Of a stretch of DNA of 64,000 nt, positions 53,725-62,164 are shown piece by piece. The stretch's first letter is position 1. Every line of letters begins with the position of its first letter. Below the pieces are notes generated by a model. The model did no database searches. It worked only from the letters and a program-made list of their open reading frames with translations, and had not been told where the DNA came from. Source of the DNA: Bradyrhizobium sp. 139 (GTDB taxonomy: Bacteria > Pseudomonadota > Alphaproteobacteria > Rhizobiales > Xanthobacteraceae); contig NZ_JADPKS010000173.1 of NCBI RefSeq assembly GCF_023074175.1, positions 62,001 through 126,000 on the forward strand, read 5' to 3'. The translations under genes and the position numbers were made by a program.

Positions 53725-54624
53725 ATGAGCTCCGTTGCACCTGCTGTTGAACCCGTCGGTCCTGCCCGCACCTCGGGGCTGGTCGCGATCCTCGAACAGA
53801 CCCGCTACGTGCTCGGCGAGAACAAGGTCACGGGCTTTGCCTTTGCGCTGCTGATCGTGATCCTCGTTGCCGCGATTTTCGGTCCCTATGTGGTGCCGTA
53901 TGATCCACTGGCGTCCGACACCGCGGCGTCGCTGAAGCCGCCGTCGGCCGCGCACTGGTTCGGCACCGATCAATTGGGCCGCGACATCTTCAGCCGCGTC
54001 GTGGTGGCGACGCGGCTCGATACGTTCATCGCGGTCGCCTCCGTCGTGCTGGTGTTCCTGATGGGCGGGCTCGCCGGGATCGCCGCCGGCTATTTCGGCG
54101 GCTGGACCGACCGCATCGTCGGCCGCATCGCCGACACCATCATGGCCTTCCCGCTGTTCGTGCTGGCGATGGGCATCGTCGCCGCGCTCGGCAACACCGT
54201 GCAGAACATCATCCTGGCGACCGCCATCGTCAACTTCCCGCTCTACGCCCGCGTCGCCCGCGCCGAGGCCAATGTCCGCCGCAATGCCGGCTTCGTGCAG
54301 GCCGCGCGGCTGTCGGGAAACGGCGAATTCCGCATTCTCCTCGTGCACATCCTGCCCAACATCATGCCGATCATGATCGTGCAGATGTCGCTCACCATGG
54401 GCTACGCCATCCTCAATGCCGCGGGCCTGTCCTTCATCGGCCTCGGCGTCCGTCCGCCGGCGGCCGAATGGGGCATCATGGTCGCCGAGGGCGCCGGCTT
54501 CATGGTCTCAGGGGAATGGTGGATCGCGCTGTTCCCAGGCCTGGCGCTGATGATCGCCGTGTTCTGCTTCAACCTCCTCGGCGACGGCCTGCGCGACATC
54601 GTCGACCCCCAGCGGAGGACGTGA
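53725..54624 (+). CDS. ABC transporter permease, DppC type
   Basis: 299 residues from ATG 53725. A long upstream frame extension exists but is a shadow of the first permease plus repeat. An N-terminal cytoplasmic tail precedes the first helix (GFAFALLIVILVAAIFGPYV); HWFGTDQLGRDIFSRVVV is the diagnostic DppC motif. The coupling loop is AARLSGNGEFRILLVHILPN. Pairs with the DppB-type subunit. Confidence 0.95.
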   Translation: MSSVAPAVEPVGPARTSGLVAILEQTRYVLGENKVTGFAFALLIVILVAAIFGPYVVPYDPLASDTAASLKPPSAAHWFGTDQLGRDIFSRVVVATRLDTFIAVASVVLVFLMGGLAGIAAGYFGGWTDRIVGRIADTIMAFPLFVLAMGIVAALGNTVQNIILATAIVNFPLYARVARAEANVRRNAGFVQAARLSGNGEFRILLVHILPNIMPIMIVQMSLTMGYAILNAAGLSFIGLGVRPPAAEWGIMVAEGAGFMVSGEWWIALFPGLALMIAVFCFNLLGDGLRDIVDPQRRT

Positions 54625-54658
54625 TGGTTGTTTTGTCTGAAGCTGGTGCCGCCCTTCG

Positions 54659-54798
54659 CCTCTCCCCGCGTGCGGGGAGAGGCCGGGCCGCGCTAGCGGA
54701 CCGGGTGAGGGGGGCTCTCCGCGAACTCCTCTGGCAATCGTTTGCGCGGATAGAGGCCCCTCACCCCAACCCTCTCCCCGTAAGAACGGGGAGAGGGA
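54659..54798. repeat. Family-B repeat between second permease and ATPase genes
   Basis: CCTCTCCCCGCGTGCGGGGA ... CCCTCTCCCCGTAAGAACGG with CCGGGTGAGGGGG and CCCCTCACCCC inner parts. Third copy in successive gaps of the same operon. Confidence 0.88.
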
Positions 54799-54913
54799 GA
54801 AGAGCCGCGCCTGCCTCGCCTCCAATTTTTCGTCCGAAATTCATCAACGATTCCAGCCCCGTTCTACTGTGCATGGGGTTGTTTTCGCTCTTTTTGAGTG
54901 ACGCGAGGCATCC

Positions 54914-56683
54914 ATGACCGCCCAGCCGCTGCTCGACGTTCAGGACCTCACCGTCGAATTCTCCACCCGCCGCGGCATCGTCAAGGCCGTCCAGCACGTC
55001 AACATCTCCGTCGCTAAGGGCGAGACGCTTGCCATCGTCGGCGAGTCCGGCTCCGGCAAGTCGGTGACGTCCTACGCGGTGATGCGCATCCTCGACCGGG
55101 CGGGACGGATCGCCGAGGGCTCGGTGATGTTCTCCGGCATTGACGTCAAGGCCGCAACCGAAGACCAGATGCGCGATCTGCGCGGCCGCGAAGTCTCGAT
55201 GATCTTCCAGAACCCGCGCGCGGCGCTCAATCCGATCCGCAAGGTCGGCGACCAGATCGAGGACGTGCTGCGCACCCATGTGCAGCAGGCCATGGTTTCG
55301 GATCGCGGCGAAAAGGCGATCGAGGCGCTGGAGCAGGTCAAGATCGCCCGCCCGCGCGAGCGCTACCACGCCTACCCGTTCGAACTGTCAGGCGGCATGT
55401 GCCAGCGCGTCGTCATCGCGCTCGCGCTGGCCTGCAATCCGCAGCTCCTGATCGCGGACGAGCCGACCACCGGCCTCGACGTCACCACGCAGAAGACGGT
55501 GATGGACCTGATCGTCGAGCTGACCAGGCGCAAGGCGATGTCGACCATCCTGATCACGCATGATCTGGGGCTGGCCGCCGCCTATTGCGACCGCGTGGTG
55601 GTGATGGAGAAGGGCCGGGTGGTCGAGACCGCGAAAGCCGCCGACATCTTCGCCAATCCGCAACACCCCTACACCAAGAAGCTGATGCGCGCGACGCCAA
55701 GGCTCGGTGTGAGTTTGCGGGATCTGTTGCCGGAGGAGGAGCCCTCAGCCGTCATGGCCGGGCTTGACCCGGCCATCCATCACGCTTCGCAAGACTCGTC
55801 TCAGTCGATGGACCCCCGGGTCAAGCCCGGGGGTGACGAGAATCCAACGCCTCTCCTCCTCATCGAAAAGCTCATCAAGGAATATCCCCGCCAGGGCGCC
55901 ACCGCGACGCTCGGCAAGCTGTTCGGGCGCAAGCCGCCGGTCGAGCCGGACGTGTTCCGCGCGGTCGACGGCATCAGCCTCTCGATCGGCCACGGCGAGA
56001 GCGTCGGTCTGGTCGGTGAATCCGGATGCGGCAAATCGACGACGTCGATGATGGTGATGCGGCTGCTGGACCAGACCTCCGGCCTGATCCAGTTCGACGG
56101 CGAGGACATCGGCGGCATCGCGCCAGCCTCGTTCGCCCGCCTGCCGCAGCGCAGCCGAATCCAGATGGTGTTCCAGGACCCGACCGACAGCCTCAACCCC
56201 CGGTTCACCGCCGCGCGCGCCATCGCTGACCCCATCATGCAGCTCGGCGACGTCAGGGGCCGCGATGCGCTCCGCGCCCGCTGCGAAGAGCTGGCGACCA
56301 TGGTCGGCCTGCCGCACAATCTGCTGGATCGCTTCCCGCATCAATTGTCCGGCGGTCAGAAGGCCCGCGTCGGCATCGCCCGCGCCATCGCGCTGCATCC
56401 AAAACTCGTCATCCTGGACGAGCCGACGGCGGCGCTGGACGTCTCGGTGCAAGCCGTGGTCCTGAACCTGCTTCAGGACCTCACGGCGCGGCTAGGTATG
56501 AGCTATCTGTTCGTCTCGCATGATTTGAACGTAGTGCGCTTGTTGTGCGATCGTGTCATTGTGATGCGGACAGGTCGAATCGTCGAAGAGGGATCTTCCG
56601 AGCAGGTCCTCAGCGATCCCAAGGACGACTACACCAAGGAGCTGTTGACGGCGATCCCGCATCCGCCGTTGCCGGTGCACTGA
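54914..56683 (+). CDS. Double ABC ATPase (DppD-DppF fusion) with repeat-encoded linker
   Basis: 589 residues. First ATPase domain: Walker A GESGSGKS (about 43-50), signature LSGGMCQRVVIALAL (about 157) and Walker B LLIADEP. Second domain: GESGCGKS (about 370), LSGGQKARVGIARAI (about 478) and LVILDEP. The two are joined by a linker whose residues 280-308 are encoded entirely by an 87-base family-C repeat (55751-55837) in frame, reading VMAGLDPAIHHA ... DPRVKPGGD. Powers the preceding permeases. All ATPase motifs are intact in both halves. Confidence 0.95.
   Translation: MTAQPLLDVQDLTVEFSTRRGIVKAVQHVNISVAKGETLAIVGESGSGKSVTSYAVMRILDRAGRIAEGSVMFSGIDVKAATEDQMRDLRGREVSMIFQNPRAALNPIRKVGDQIEDVLRTHVQQAMVSDRGEKAIEALEQVKIARPRERYHAYPFELSGGMCQRVVIALALACNPQLLIADEPTTGLDVTTQKTVMDLIVELTRRKAMSTILITHDLGLAAAYCDRVVVMEKGRVVETAKAADIFANPQHPYTKKLMRATPRLGVSLRDLLPEEEPSAVMAGLDPAIHHASQDSSQSMDPRVKPGGDENPTPLLLIEKLIKEYPRQGATATLGKLFGRKPPVEPDVFRAVDGISLSIGHGESVGLVGESGCGKSTTSMMVMRLLDQTSGLIQFDGEDIGGIAPASFARLPQRSRIQMVFQDPTDSLNPRFTAARAIADPIMQLGDVRGRDALRARCEELATMVGLPHNLLDRFPHQLSGGQKARVGIARAIALHPKLVILDEPTAALDVSVQAVVLNLLQDLTARLGMSYLFVSHDLNVVRLLCDRVIVMRTGRIVEEGSSEQVLSDPKDDYTKELLTAIPHPPLPVH
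55751..55837. repeat. Family-C repeat inside the double ATPase coding sequence
   Basis: GTCATGGCCGGGCTTGACCC ... GGGTCAAGCCCGGGGGTGAC, 87 bases = 29 codons exactly, starting on a codon boundary (codon 280). Same arms as the intergenic copies at 31364 and 36640. Confidence 0.93.
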
Positions 56684-56702
56684 GAGATTGTTTGGGAGCG
56701 TG

Positions 56703-56885
56703 ATGGCCGAGCCGCTGGACGATTATATCGACGCCGTTTCGAAAGCGCTGGCGCTGCCGGTCGAGGACGCCTGGAGACCGGCCATTCGCGCCAATCTCGA
56801 GGTCTCGCTGCGGCTTGGCCGCCTGGTCGACGAATTCGCACTGCCGGACGAGACCGAGCCGGCACCCGTGTTCACGCTGCCATGA
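56703..56885 (+). CDS. atzG: AtzG-like small amidase subunit (DUF4089)
   Basis: 60 residues from ATG 56703 (GGGAG upstream), helical: DDYIDAVSKALALPVEDAW then a hydrophobic VSLRLGRLVDEFALP. Small proteins of this kind form a heterotetramer with AtzE-type amidases and are needed for their stability (family knowledge). The stop overlaps the amidase ATG by four bases, consistent with paired synthesis. Confidence 0.82.
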   Translation: MAEPLDDYIDAVSKALALPVEDAWRPAIRANLEVSLRLGRLVDEFALPDETEPAPVFTLP

Positions 56886-58276
56886 CGATCCAGCCAGATT
56901 TGACGGCTGCTGAGATCGCCAAGGCGGTGGCCGGTGGGCAATTGTCCGCGCTCGATGCCGCCGAAGCCGCGTTCGCACGGATCAAGCAGCACGACACCGT
57001 CCTCAATTCCTTCACCGACGTCACCGCCGATCGTGCTCGCGCCAAGGCGCGCGCGATCGACGCCGATATCGCGGCCGGCAAGACCGTCGGCCCGCTCGCC
57101 GGCGTCCCCTTCGCGGTGAAGAATTTGTTCGACGTCGCGGGCCTCACCACGCGTGCCGGCTCGAAAATCAACCGCGATCTCGCACCGGCCAAGCGCGACG
57201 CCACGCTGATCGAGCGCATGGAAGCGGCCGGGGCGGTGTTGGTCGGTGCGCTCAACATGGGCGAATACGCCTACGACTTCACCGGCGAGAACATCCATGA
57301 CGGCCCTTCGCGCAATCCGCACGACACGACGCGGATGAGCGGCGGCTCGTCGGGCGGGTCCGGCAGCGCCGTCGGCGGCGCGCTGGTGCCGATTGCACTC
57401 GGCTCTGACACCAACGGCTCGATCCGTGTGCCATCCTCGTTCTGCGGCATTTTTGGCCTGAAGCCGACCTATGGCCGGCTGTCGCGGGCGCGCTCGTTTC
57501 CGTTCGTCGCGAGCCTCGATCATCTCGGCCCGTTCGCGCGTTCGGTCACCGATCTCGCGCTGGCCTATGACGCGATGCAGGGACCGGATGCCGACGATGC
57601 CGCCTGCACCACGCGTGGTCTGGAGCCGACGCTGCCGCTGCTTGCCAATCCGGTTTCGGACCTGCGCATCGCGATTGCCGGCGGTTACTTCCAGAACAAC
57701 CTGTTTCCCGAGGCTGTCGAAGCGGTCAGCCGCGTCGCCAAGGCACTGGGCGCAACGCGGGTGGTGGACGTGCCCGAAGCCGCGCGCGCCCGCGCGGCGG
57801 CCTATGTCATCACCACTACCGAAGGTGCTTCGCTGCATCTCGATCGCCTGCGCAAGCGGCCAAACGATTTCGATCCAGCCGTGCGCGACCGCTTGATTGC
57901 GGGCGCCATGGTGCCGGCGCCGCTGGTCGACCGCGCACAGAAATTCCGTCGCTGGTATCGTGCGCAGCTCGCCGAGATCTTCAAATCCGTCGACGTGCTG
58001 ATCGCACCCGCCACGCCCTGCACGGCGCCGAAGCTCGGCCAGGTCAATTTCAATCTCGGTGGCGTCGAGCTGCCGGTGCGCGCCAATATCGGCATCCACA
58101 CCCAGCCGATCTCGTTCATCGGCCTGCCAGTGGTCGCAGTTCCGGTGCCGCTCGAGCCGCTGCCGATCGGCGTGCAGATCATCGCCGCGCCCTGGCGCGA
58201 GGACATCGCGCTGCGCGTCGCGCACGCATTGGAGAAGATGGGCGTCGTCGCCGCGCCCGCGCCGAAAGGAATCTAA
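56882..58276 (+). CDS. atzE: AtzE-like amidase (1-carboxybiuret hydrolase family)
   Basis: 464-residue amidase-signature enzyme. Catalytic Ser-cisSer-Lys triad: Lys80 in FAVKNLF, Ser156 in SGGSSGGSG, nucleophile Ser180 in SDTNGSIRVPSSF. Coupled to the AtzG-like gene and followed one base later by an AtzH/HpxZ-like gene. AtzE removes the amide from carboxybiuret in cyanuric-acid breakdown; HpxY-type relatives act in ureide pathways. The actual substrate is uncertain because neither cyanuric acid hydrolase nor biuret hydrolase is in the window. Confidence 0.88.
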   Translation: MTIQPDLTAAEIAKAVAGGQLSALDAAEAAFARIKQHDTVLNSFTDVTADRARAKARAIDADIAAGKTVGPLAGVPFAVKNLFDVAGLTTRAGSKINRDLAPAKRDATLIERMEAAGAVLVGALNMGEYAYDFTGENIHDGPSRNPHDTTRMSGGSSGGSGSAVGGALVPIALGSDTNGSIRVPSSFCGIFGLKPTYGRLSRARSFPFVASLDHLGPFARSVTDLALAYDAMQGPDADDAACTTRGLEPTLPLLANPVSDLRIAIAGGYFQNNLFPEAVEAVSRVAKALGATRVVDVPEAARARAAAYVITTTEGASLHLDRLRKRPNDFDPAVRDRLIAGAMVPAPLVDRAQKFRRWYRAQLAEIFKSVDVLIAPATPCTAPKLGQVNFNLGGVELPVRANIGIHTQPISFIGLPVVAVPVPLEPLPIGVQIIAAPWREDIALRVAHALEKMGVVAAPAPKGI

Positions 58277-58277
58277 A

Positions 58278-58670
58278 ATGGAAATCGATCTCCCCGACGT
58301 GATCGCGGAAGTCAAAGCCGCGTTCGAGCGCTATGAGCAGGCGCTGATCACCAACGACGTTGCCGTGCTCGGCGAGCTCTTCCGCAACGATCCCCGCACG
58401 CTGCGCTACGGCATCGGCGAGAACCTCTACGGCTACGCGGCGATCTCCGGCTTCCGCGCCGGCCGCTCGCCAATCGGCCTCAACCGCCGCACCGACAAGA
58501 CCGTGATATCGAGCTACGGCCGCGACACGGCGGTCGCCTCCACCTTGTTCTATCGCGACACCGCGCCCGGCAAGGTCGGCCGGCAGATGCAGACCTGGAT
58601 ACGCTTCCCGGAGGGCTGGCGCGTCGTCGCCGCCCATGTCAGCATCATCGACGAGTCGAAAGAGACCTGA
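58278..58670 (+). CDS. AtzH/HpxZ-like protein (DUF3225, NTF2-like fold)
   Basis: 130 residues, starting one base after the AtzE stop with AAGGA seven bases upstream. Sequence IAEVKAAFERYEQALITNDV then LFRNDPRTLRYGIGENLYGY is typical of the DUF3225/HpxZ family, a SnoaL/NTF2-like fold. Members occur beside AtzE/HpxY amidases in ureide or s-triazine catabolism, where an amidohydrolase role has been proposed. Part of the transporter-amidase operon. Confidence 0.85.
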   Translation: MEIDLPDVIAEVKAAFERYEQALITNDVAVLGELFRNDPRTLRYGIGENLYGYAAISGFRAGRSPIGLNRRTDKTVISSYGRDTAVASTLFYRDTAPGKVGRQMQTWIRFPEGWRVVAAHVSIIDESKET

Positions 58671-58674
58671 CCGT

Positions 58675-59397
58675 ATGGCGCTTGACGATCTTCCGCAGGG
58701 AACACTGCCGGCCGAGCCGGTGGTGCCGCGCGTCGACCGGGCGCAACCCAGCGTGCACAAGGTGACGCGCGCCGAGGAGCTGCGGCTTCAGCTTGCCGAC
58801 GAAATCGTGCGCGGAACCCTGGCTCCCGGTGCGCCGCTGGACGAGACCGACATCGCGCGGCGCTTCAACGTCTCGCGCACCCCGGTCCGCGAGGCGCTGC
58901 GCCAACTGGTGGCGAGCGGCCTCGTCGAGTCGCGCGCCCATCGCGGCGCGGTGGTGGCGCAGCCATCGGCGGAGCGGCTGACAAGCATGTTCGAGGCGAT
59001 GGCGGAGCTCGAGGCGCTGTGCGCGGGCCTTGCTGCCGGGCGCATGTCGGCCGCCGAGCGCCATGGTCTCGAAGCCATCCACGAAGAGTTGCGGGTGCTG
59101 AGCTACGCCGGCAATCCCGATCGCTTCCACGAGGTCAACGAGCGCTTCCATAACGCGATCTATGCCGGCTCGCAGAACGGCTACATCGCCGAGATCACGC
59201 TCGCGACCCGCGTGCGCGTGCAACCGTTCCGCCGCGCCCAGTTCCGCAATCTCGGCCGTCTCGCCAAGTCGCAAGCCGAGCACGACCAGGTCGTCGTCGC
59301 CATCATGCGCGGCGACAAGCAGGGCGCCGCCGCGGCGATGCGCGCGCATATCGAGCTGGTGCGCGGGGAGTATGAGATCTACGCGGTGTCGGTGTGA
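58675..59397 (+). CDS. GntR-family transcriptional regulator (FadR/FCD subfamily)
   Basis: 240 residues from ATG 58675, four bases after the AtzH-like stop. Winged helix (about 32-95): ELRLQLADEIVRGTLAPGAPLD ... ARRFNVSRTPVREALRQLVASGLV. FCD ligand domain with metal-ligand residues in the HxxFHNAIY type stretch (EVNERFHNAIYAGS) and later AEHDQVVVAI. Last gene of the operon; probably represses the transporter-amidase genes until the ligand binds (inference). Confidence 0.93.
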   Translation: MALDDLPQGTLPAEPVVPRVDRAQPSVHKVTRAEELRLQLADEIVRGTLAPGAPLDETDIARRFNVSRTPVREALRQLVASGLVESRAHRGAVVAQPSAERLTSMFEAMAELEALCAGLAAGRMSAAERHGLEAIHEELRVLSYAGNPDRFHEVNERFHNAIYAGSQNGYIAEITLATRVRVQPFRRAQFRNLGRLAKSQAEHDQVVVAIMRGDKQGAAAAMRAHIELVRGEYEIYAVSV

Positions 59398-59400
59398 TAT

Positions 59401-59490
59401 CGTAGGGTGGGCAAAGGCGCGAAGCGCCGTGCCCACCATCTACCCAAGCTGACGGTGATGGTGGGCACGCTTCGCTTTGCCCACCCTACG
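59401..59490. repeat. Family-E repeat, copy 2
   Basis: CGTAGGGTGGGCAAAGGCGC ... GCTTTGCCCACCCTACG, 90 bases, terminal arms identical to the copy at 32732. Separates the convergent GntR and AtzF genes by only a few bases on each side. Confidence 0.92.
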
Positions 59491-59494
59491 AAAC

Positions 59495-61315
59495 TCACAC
59501 CGTCGCAGCTTCCGCCATATACGCCCGCCAGCCGCCATAGCCGGTGATATCGCGGGCATCGCCCAGCACTTCCGGCTCGACGAGAAACCCCTTCACGTTG
59601 CGGCCATCGGCCAGCCGCACCGTGCCGATCGCCATCGGCGCGGGGATCGCGTTGACGAACTTGCCGAACGCGGCCGACGACAACGACCAGATCTCCAGCT
59701 CGATCGACGCGCCCTTGCCGGCTTCGACGCGCAGCATGCCCGGCTTCGGCGGCGTGGTCTTCAGTGCGTAGAGCTTGTAATCCGGCGCCGTCTTGGTCGC
59801 TTCGATCAGCTCTCCGTTCAGGGCCTTCAATTCGCCGTTCAGCGCCATGCCGGAGAGGTGCGCACCGACCACGGCGATCGGAATCTCGTCGCTGCTGTCA
59901 GCAGCGAGCTTTGCGAGCGGTGCTTGTGCTGTGCCCTTCGCACCGACCGTCAGCTTGGTATCCGCATGGAACACGCGGCCGATGCTCGCCAGCAGCGCAT
60001 CACGGCCGGCCGGTGCGAGCAGCGTGATGCCGAACGGAATGCCGTCGGCGCGCATCGATGCCGGCAATGCGAGACCGCAGAGGTCGAGCAGATTGACAAA
60101 GTTGGTGTAGGTGCCGAGACGACTGTTAAGTTCGATCGGATTGGCCAGCACCTGCGCAGTCGTGTACGCCGTCGGCGCCGTCGGCAGCACCAGCGCGTCG
60201 AGATTGGTGAAGGTGCGTTCGGCAATCTTGCGCAGCCCCTGCAGGCGGTAGAGTGCAGAGAATGTCTCCGCCGCCGTCAGCCGCGCGCCGGCGGCGGTGA
60301 TCTCGCGCGTCACCGGATGGATCGTATCAGGCGCGGACGCCAGCAGGTTGCGGATCACGAGATAACGCTCGGCGACCCACGGCCCCTCATAGAGCAGCCG
60401 CGCGGTCTCGTAGAACGGCTCGAGGTCGAACTCGACCAGCGTTGCGCCGAGCGCGGTCCAGCGCTTCAGCGCATCGGCATGGGCGGCCTCCGCCCTTTTG
60501 TCGCCGAAGAAGATCAGCTGCCCGTTGCGCGGCACGCCGAGGCGCAAATTTGCCGGGAACGGCGTGATCGCGCCCAGCGGCCGGTCGCGCGAGAACGGGT
60601 CGGCCTGGTCTGGACCCGCCATCACGGAGAGCGCGAGGGCTGCGTCGTCGACCGTCAAAGCAAAAACCGAGATGCAGTCGAGCGTGCGGCAGGCCGGCAC
60701 CAGTCCCGCGGTCGAGATCATGCCGAGGCTCGGCTTCAGCCCGACGATGTTGTTGAGCATCGCCGGCACGCGGCCGCTGCCGGCGGTGTCGGTGCCGAGC
60801 GACAGCGGCACGAGTCCGGCACCGACGGCGACCGCCGATCCCGAGCTCGAGCCGCCGGGAATGAGATCCTCGCGGATCGAATTTTTCGGAATGCCGTAGG
60901 GCGAGCGCACACCGACGAGGCCGGTTGCGAACTGGTCGAGATTGGTCTTGCCGATGATGATCGCGCCGGCGGCGCGCAGGCGCTCCACCGCGGTCGAATC
61001 ATGCGTCGGCGTATAGGAGAAGGCCGGGCAGGCCGCCGTGGTCGGAAATCCCAGCGCGTCGATATTGTCCTTCACTGCGACCGGCACGCCATAGAGCGGC
61101 AGGCTGGCTGCATCCGCACGCTCGGCAAGCTTCTCGGCTTCCGCGATCACGTCCGTCTCGTCACGCAGGCTGATGAAGATGGCGGGATCGTTGCGGTCGC
61201 GGATGCGCTGATAGGTGCGCGCCACGGTCTGCGCAGGTGTAATCGTGCCCGCGCGATGTGCGGCCACAATCGCGGCGATCGTTTCAGGCTGCTCAGCCCC
61301 CATTTCAGCCCTCAT
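59495..61315 (-). CDS. atzF: Allophanate hydrolase (AtzF)
   Basis: 606 residues from ATG 61315; ATG 61303 is an alternative with a nearer GAGG. An amidase-signature domain (about 1-450) carries Lys82 in PVAVKDNID, Ser156 in PGGSSSGSA and Ser180 in TDTAGSGRVP. A C-terminal domain (about 470-606; IAVVGAHLSGMALNGELKA) is required for AtzF assembly. Converts allophanate to ammonia and carbon dioxide. It faces the AtzG/E/H operon, so it completes the last steps of a urea-derivative pathway. Confidence 0.92.
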   Translation of the reverse strand: MRAEMGAEQPETIAAIVAAHRAGTITPAQTVARTYQRIRDRNDPAIFISLRDETDVIAEAEKLAERADAASLPLYGVPVAVKDNIDALGFPTTAACPAFSYTPTHDSTAVERLRAAGAIIIGKTNLDQFATGLVGVRSPYGIPKNSIREDLIPGGSSSGSAVAVGAGLVPLSLGTDTAGSGRVPAMLNNIVGLKPSLGMISTAGLVPACRTLDCISVFALTVDDAALALSVMAGPDQADPFSRDRPLGAITPFPANLRLGVPRNGQLIFFGDKRAEAAHADALKRWTALGATLVEFDLEPFYETARLLYEGPWVAERYLVIRNLLASAPDTIHPVTREITAAGARLTAAETFSALYRLQGLRKIAERTFTNLDALVLPTAPTAYTTAQVLANPIELNSRLGTYTNFVNLLDLCGLALPASMRADGIPFGITLLAPAGRDALLASIGRVFHADTKLTVGAKGTAQAPLAKLAADSSDEIPIAVVGAHLSGMALNGELKALNGELIEATKTAPDYKLYALKTTPPKPGMLRVEAGKGASIELEIWSLSSAAFGKFVNAIPAPMAIGTVRLADGRNVKGFLVEPEVLGDARDITGYGGWRAYMAEAATV

Positions 61316-61509
61316 GGCGACAAAACTCCGGCAACGTCTCTTCACCCGGATTGAAGCAAGCGATGTGCCATTGTGTACAGAATCCGGGCAGGGCGGTTGC
61401 TCCGGATATTATCGAAGGATCAGTGGCTTGGGGGATATTTCGATTGCCGGGCAGGCGGCGGCACCGTCGCCCTGTTACGTGCATTTGCACAAATCTTGAG
61501 CAGACGAGA

Positions 61510-62016
61510 TCAGGTGAAGCCGGCGAGGATCCGGAGCAGGCGCTGCCGGTTGGCCTTGCCGATCTTCTCTTCCACATGCCGCTCGTGCTCGGCGGCGAGG
61601 CGCTTGAATTTGGCGAGCGCCGTCTCACCCGGTGCGGTGAGGTGCAGCGCGTGGGAGCGGCGGTCCGCCTTCGACTTGATCCGCTTCACCAGCTTGCGCT
61701 GTTCGAGGCTGTCGAGCAGATGCACCAGCCGCGCGCGCTCGATGCCGAGCCGATTGGCCACCGCCATCTGCGACAGGCCGGGATTGGCGCCGATCACCGT
61801 CAGCACGGAATATTGTGTCGGCCGGATGCCGACCTCGCCGAGGGTCCTGATGAAGTCCTGGAAGATCCAGATCTGGAAGCGCCGCACCGCATAGCCGGCG
61901 TGGCCGACCAGCGCGTCGAGGCCGATCTCGTCCGTGTCGTGTTGCCGCGCCGCGCCGTTGCCGGCGCGTTTGCGCGGGGAGGGGCGGGTGTCGGTTCGGG
62001 CTGTGCTGGCTGTCAC
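61510..62016 (-). CDS. MarR-family transcriptional regulator (BadR/CouR-like)
   Basis: 168 residues from GTG 62016 (AGGAG seven bases upstream). The winged helix is RPTQYSVLTVIGANPGLSQMAVANRLGIERARLVHLLDSLEQRKLVKRIKSKADRRSHALHLT in the usual MarR order. A long polar N-tail precedes it. Its gene diverges from the aryl-CoA ligase gene across a palindromic site, the arrangement of CouR- or BadR-type regulators that sense an aryl-CoA product (family knowledge). Likely autorepresses and controls the ligase. Confidence 0.9.
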   Translation of the reverse strand: MTASTARTDTRPSPRKRAGNGAARQHDTDEIGLDALVGHAGYAVRRFQIWIFQDFIRTLGEVGIRPTQYSVLTVIGANPGLSQMAVANRLGIERARLVHLLDSLEQRKLVKRIKSKADRRSHALHLTAPGETALAKFKRLAAEHERHVEEKIGKANRQRLLRILAGFT

Positions 62017-62066
62017 ATCGTGTCTCCTGCCGCGCAACCTTAGCGGCTCGACGGCTTAGCCGGAAG

Positions 62067-62093
62067 ATTGTTGTTGACGACAACAATTGTTGT
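62067..62093. promoter_or_regulatory. Palindromic operator between MarR and ligase genes
   Basis: Perfect 14-base palindrome ACAACAATTGTTGT (62080-62093) overlapping a second inverted repeat ATTGTTG ... CAACAAT (62067-62087). AT-rich in a GC-rich gap and centred between divergent genes, as expected of a MarR dimer site covering both promoters. Confidence 0.8.
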
Positions 62094-62164
62094 GCCCGAC
62101 ATTATGGCCAAGCAGCCCGGAACGAAGCTGCGGCCGGTCCGGACGTCCCCGGCGAGGAGGAACC

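Noticed and set aside
59477..61354. 625-codon open frame on the plus strand
   Set aside because: Antisense shadow of the AtzF gene, which has all catalytic residues. The plus-strand product is a biased Arg-rich sequence.
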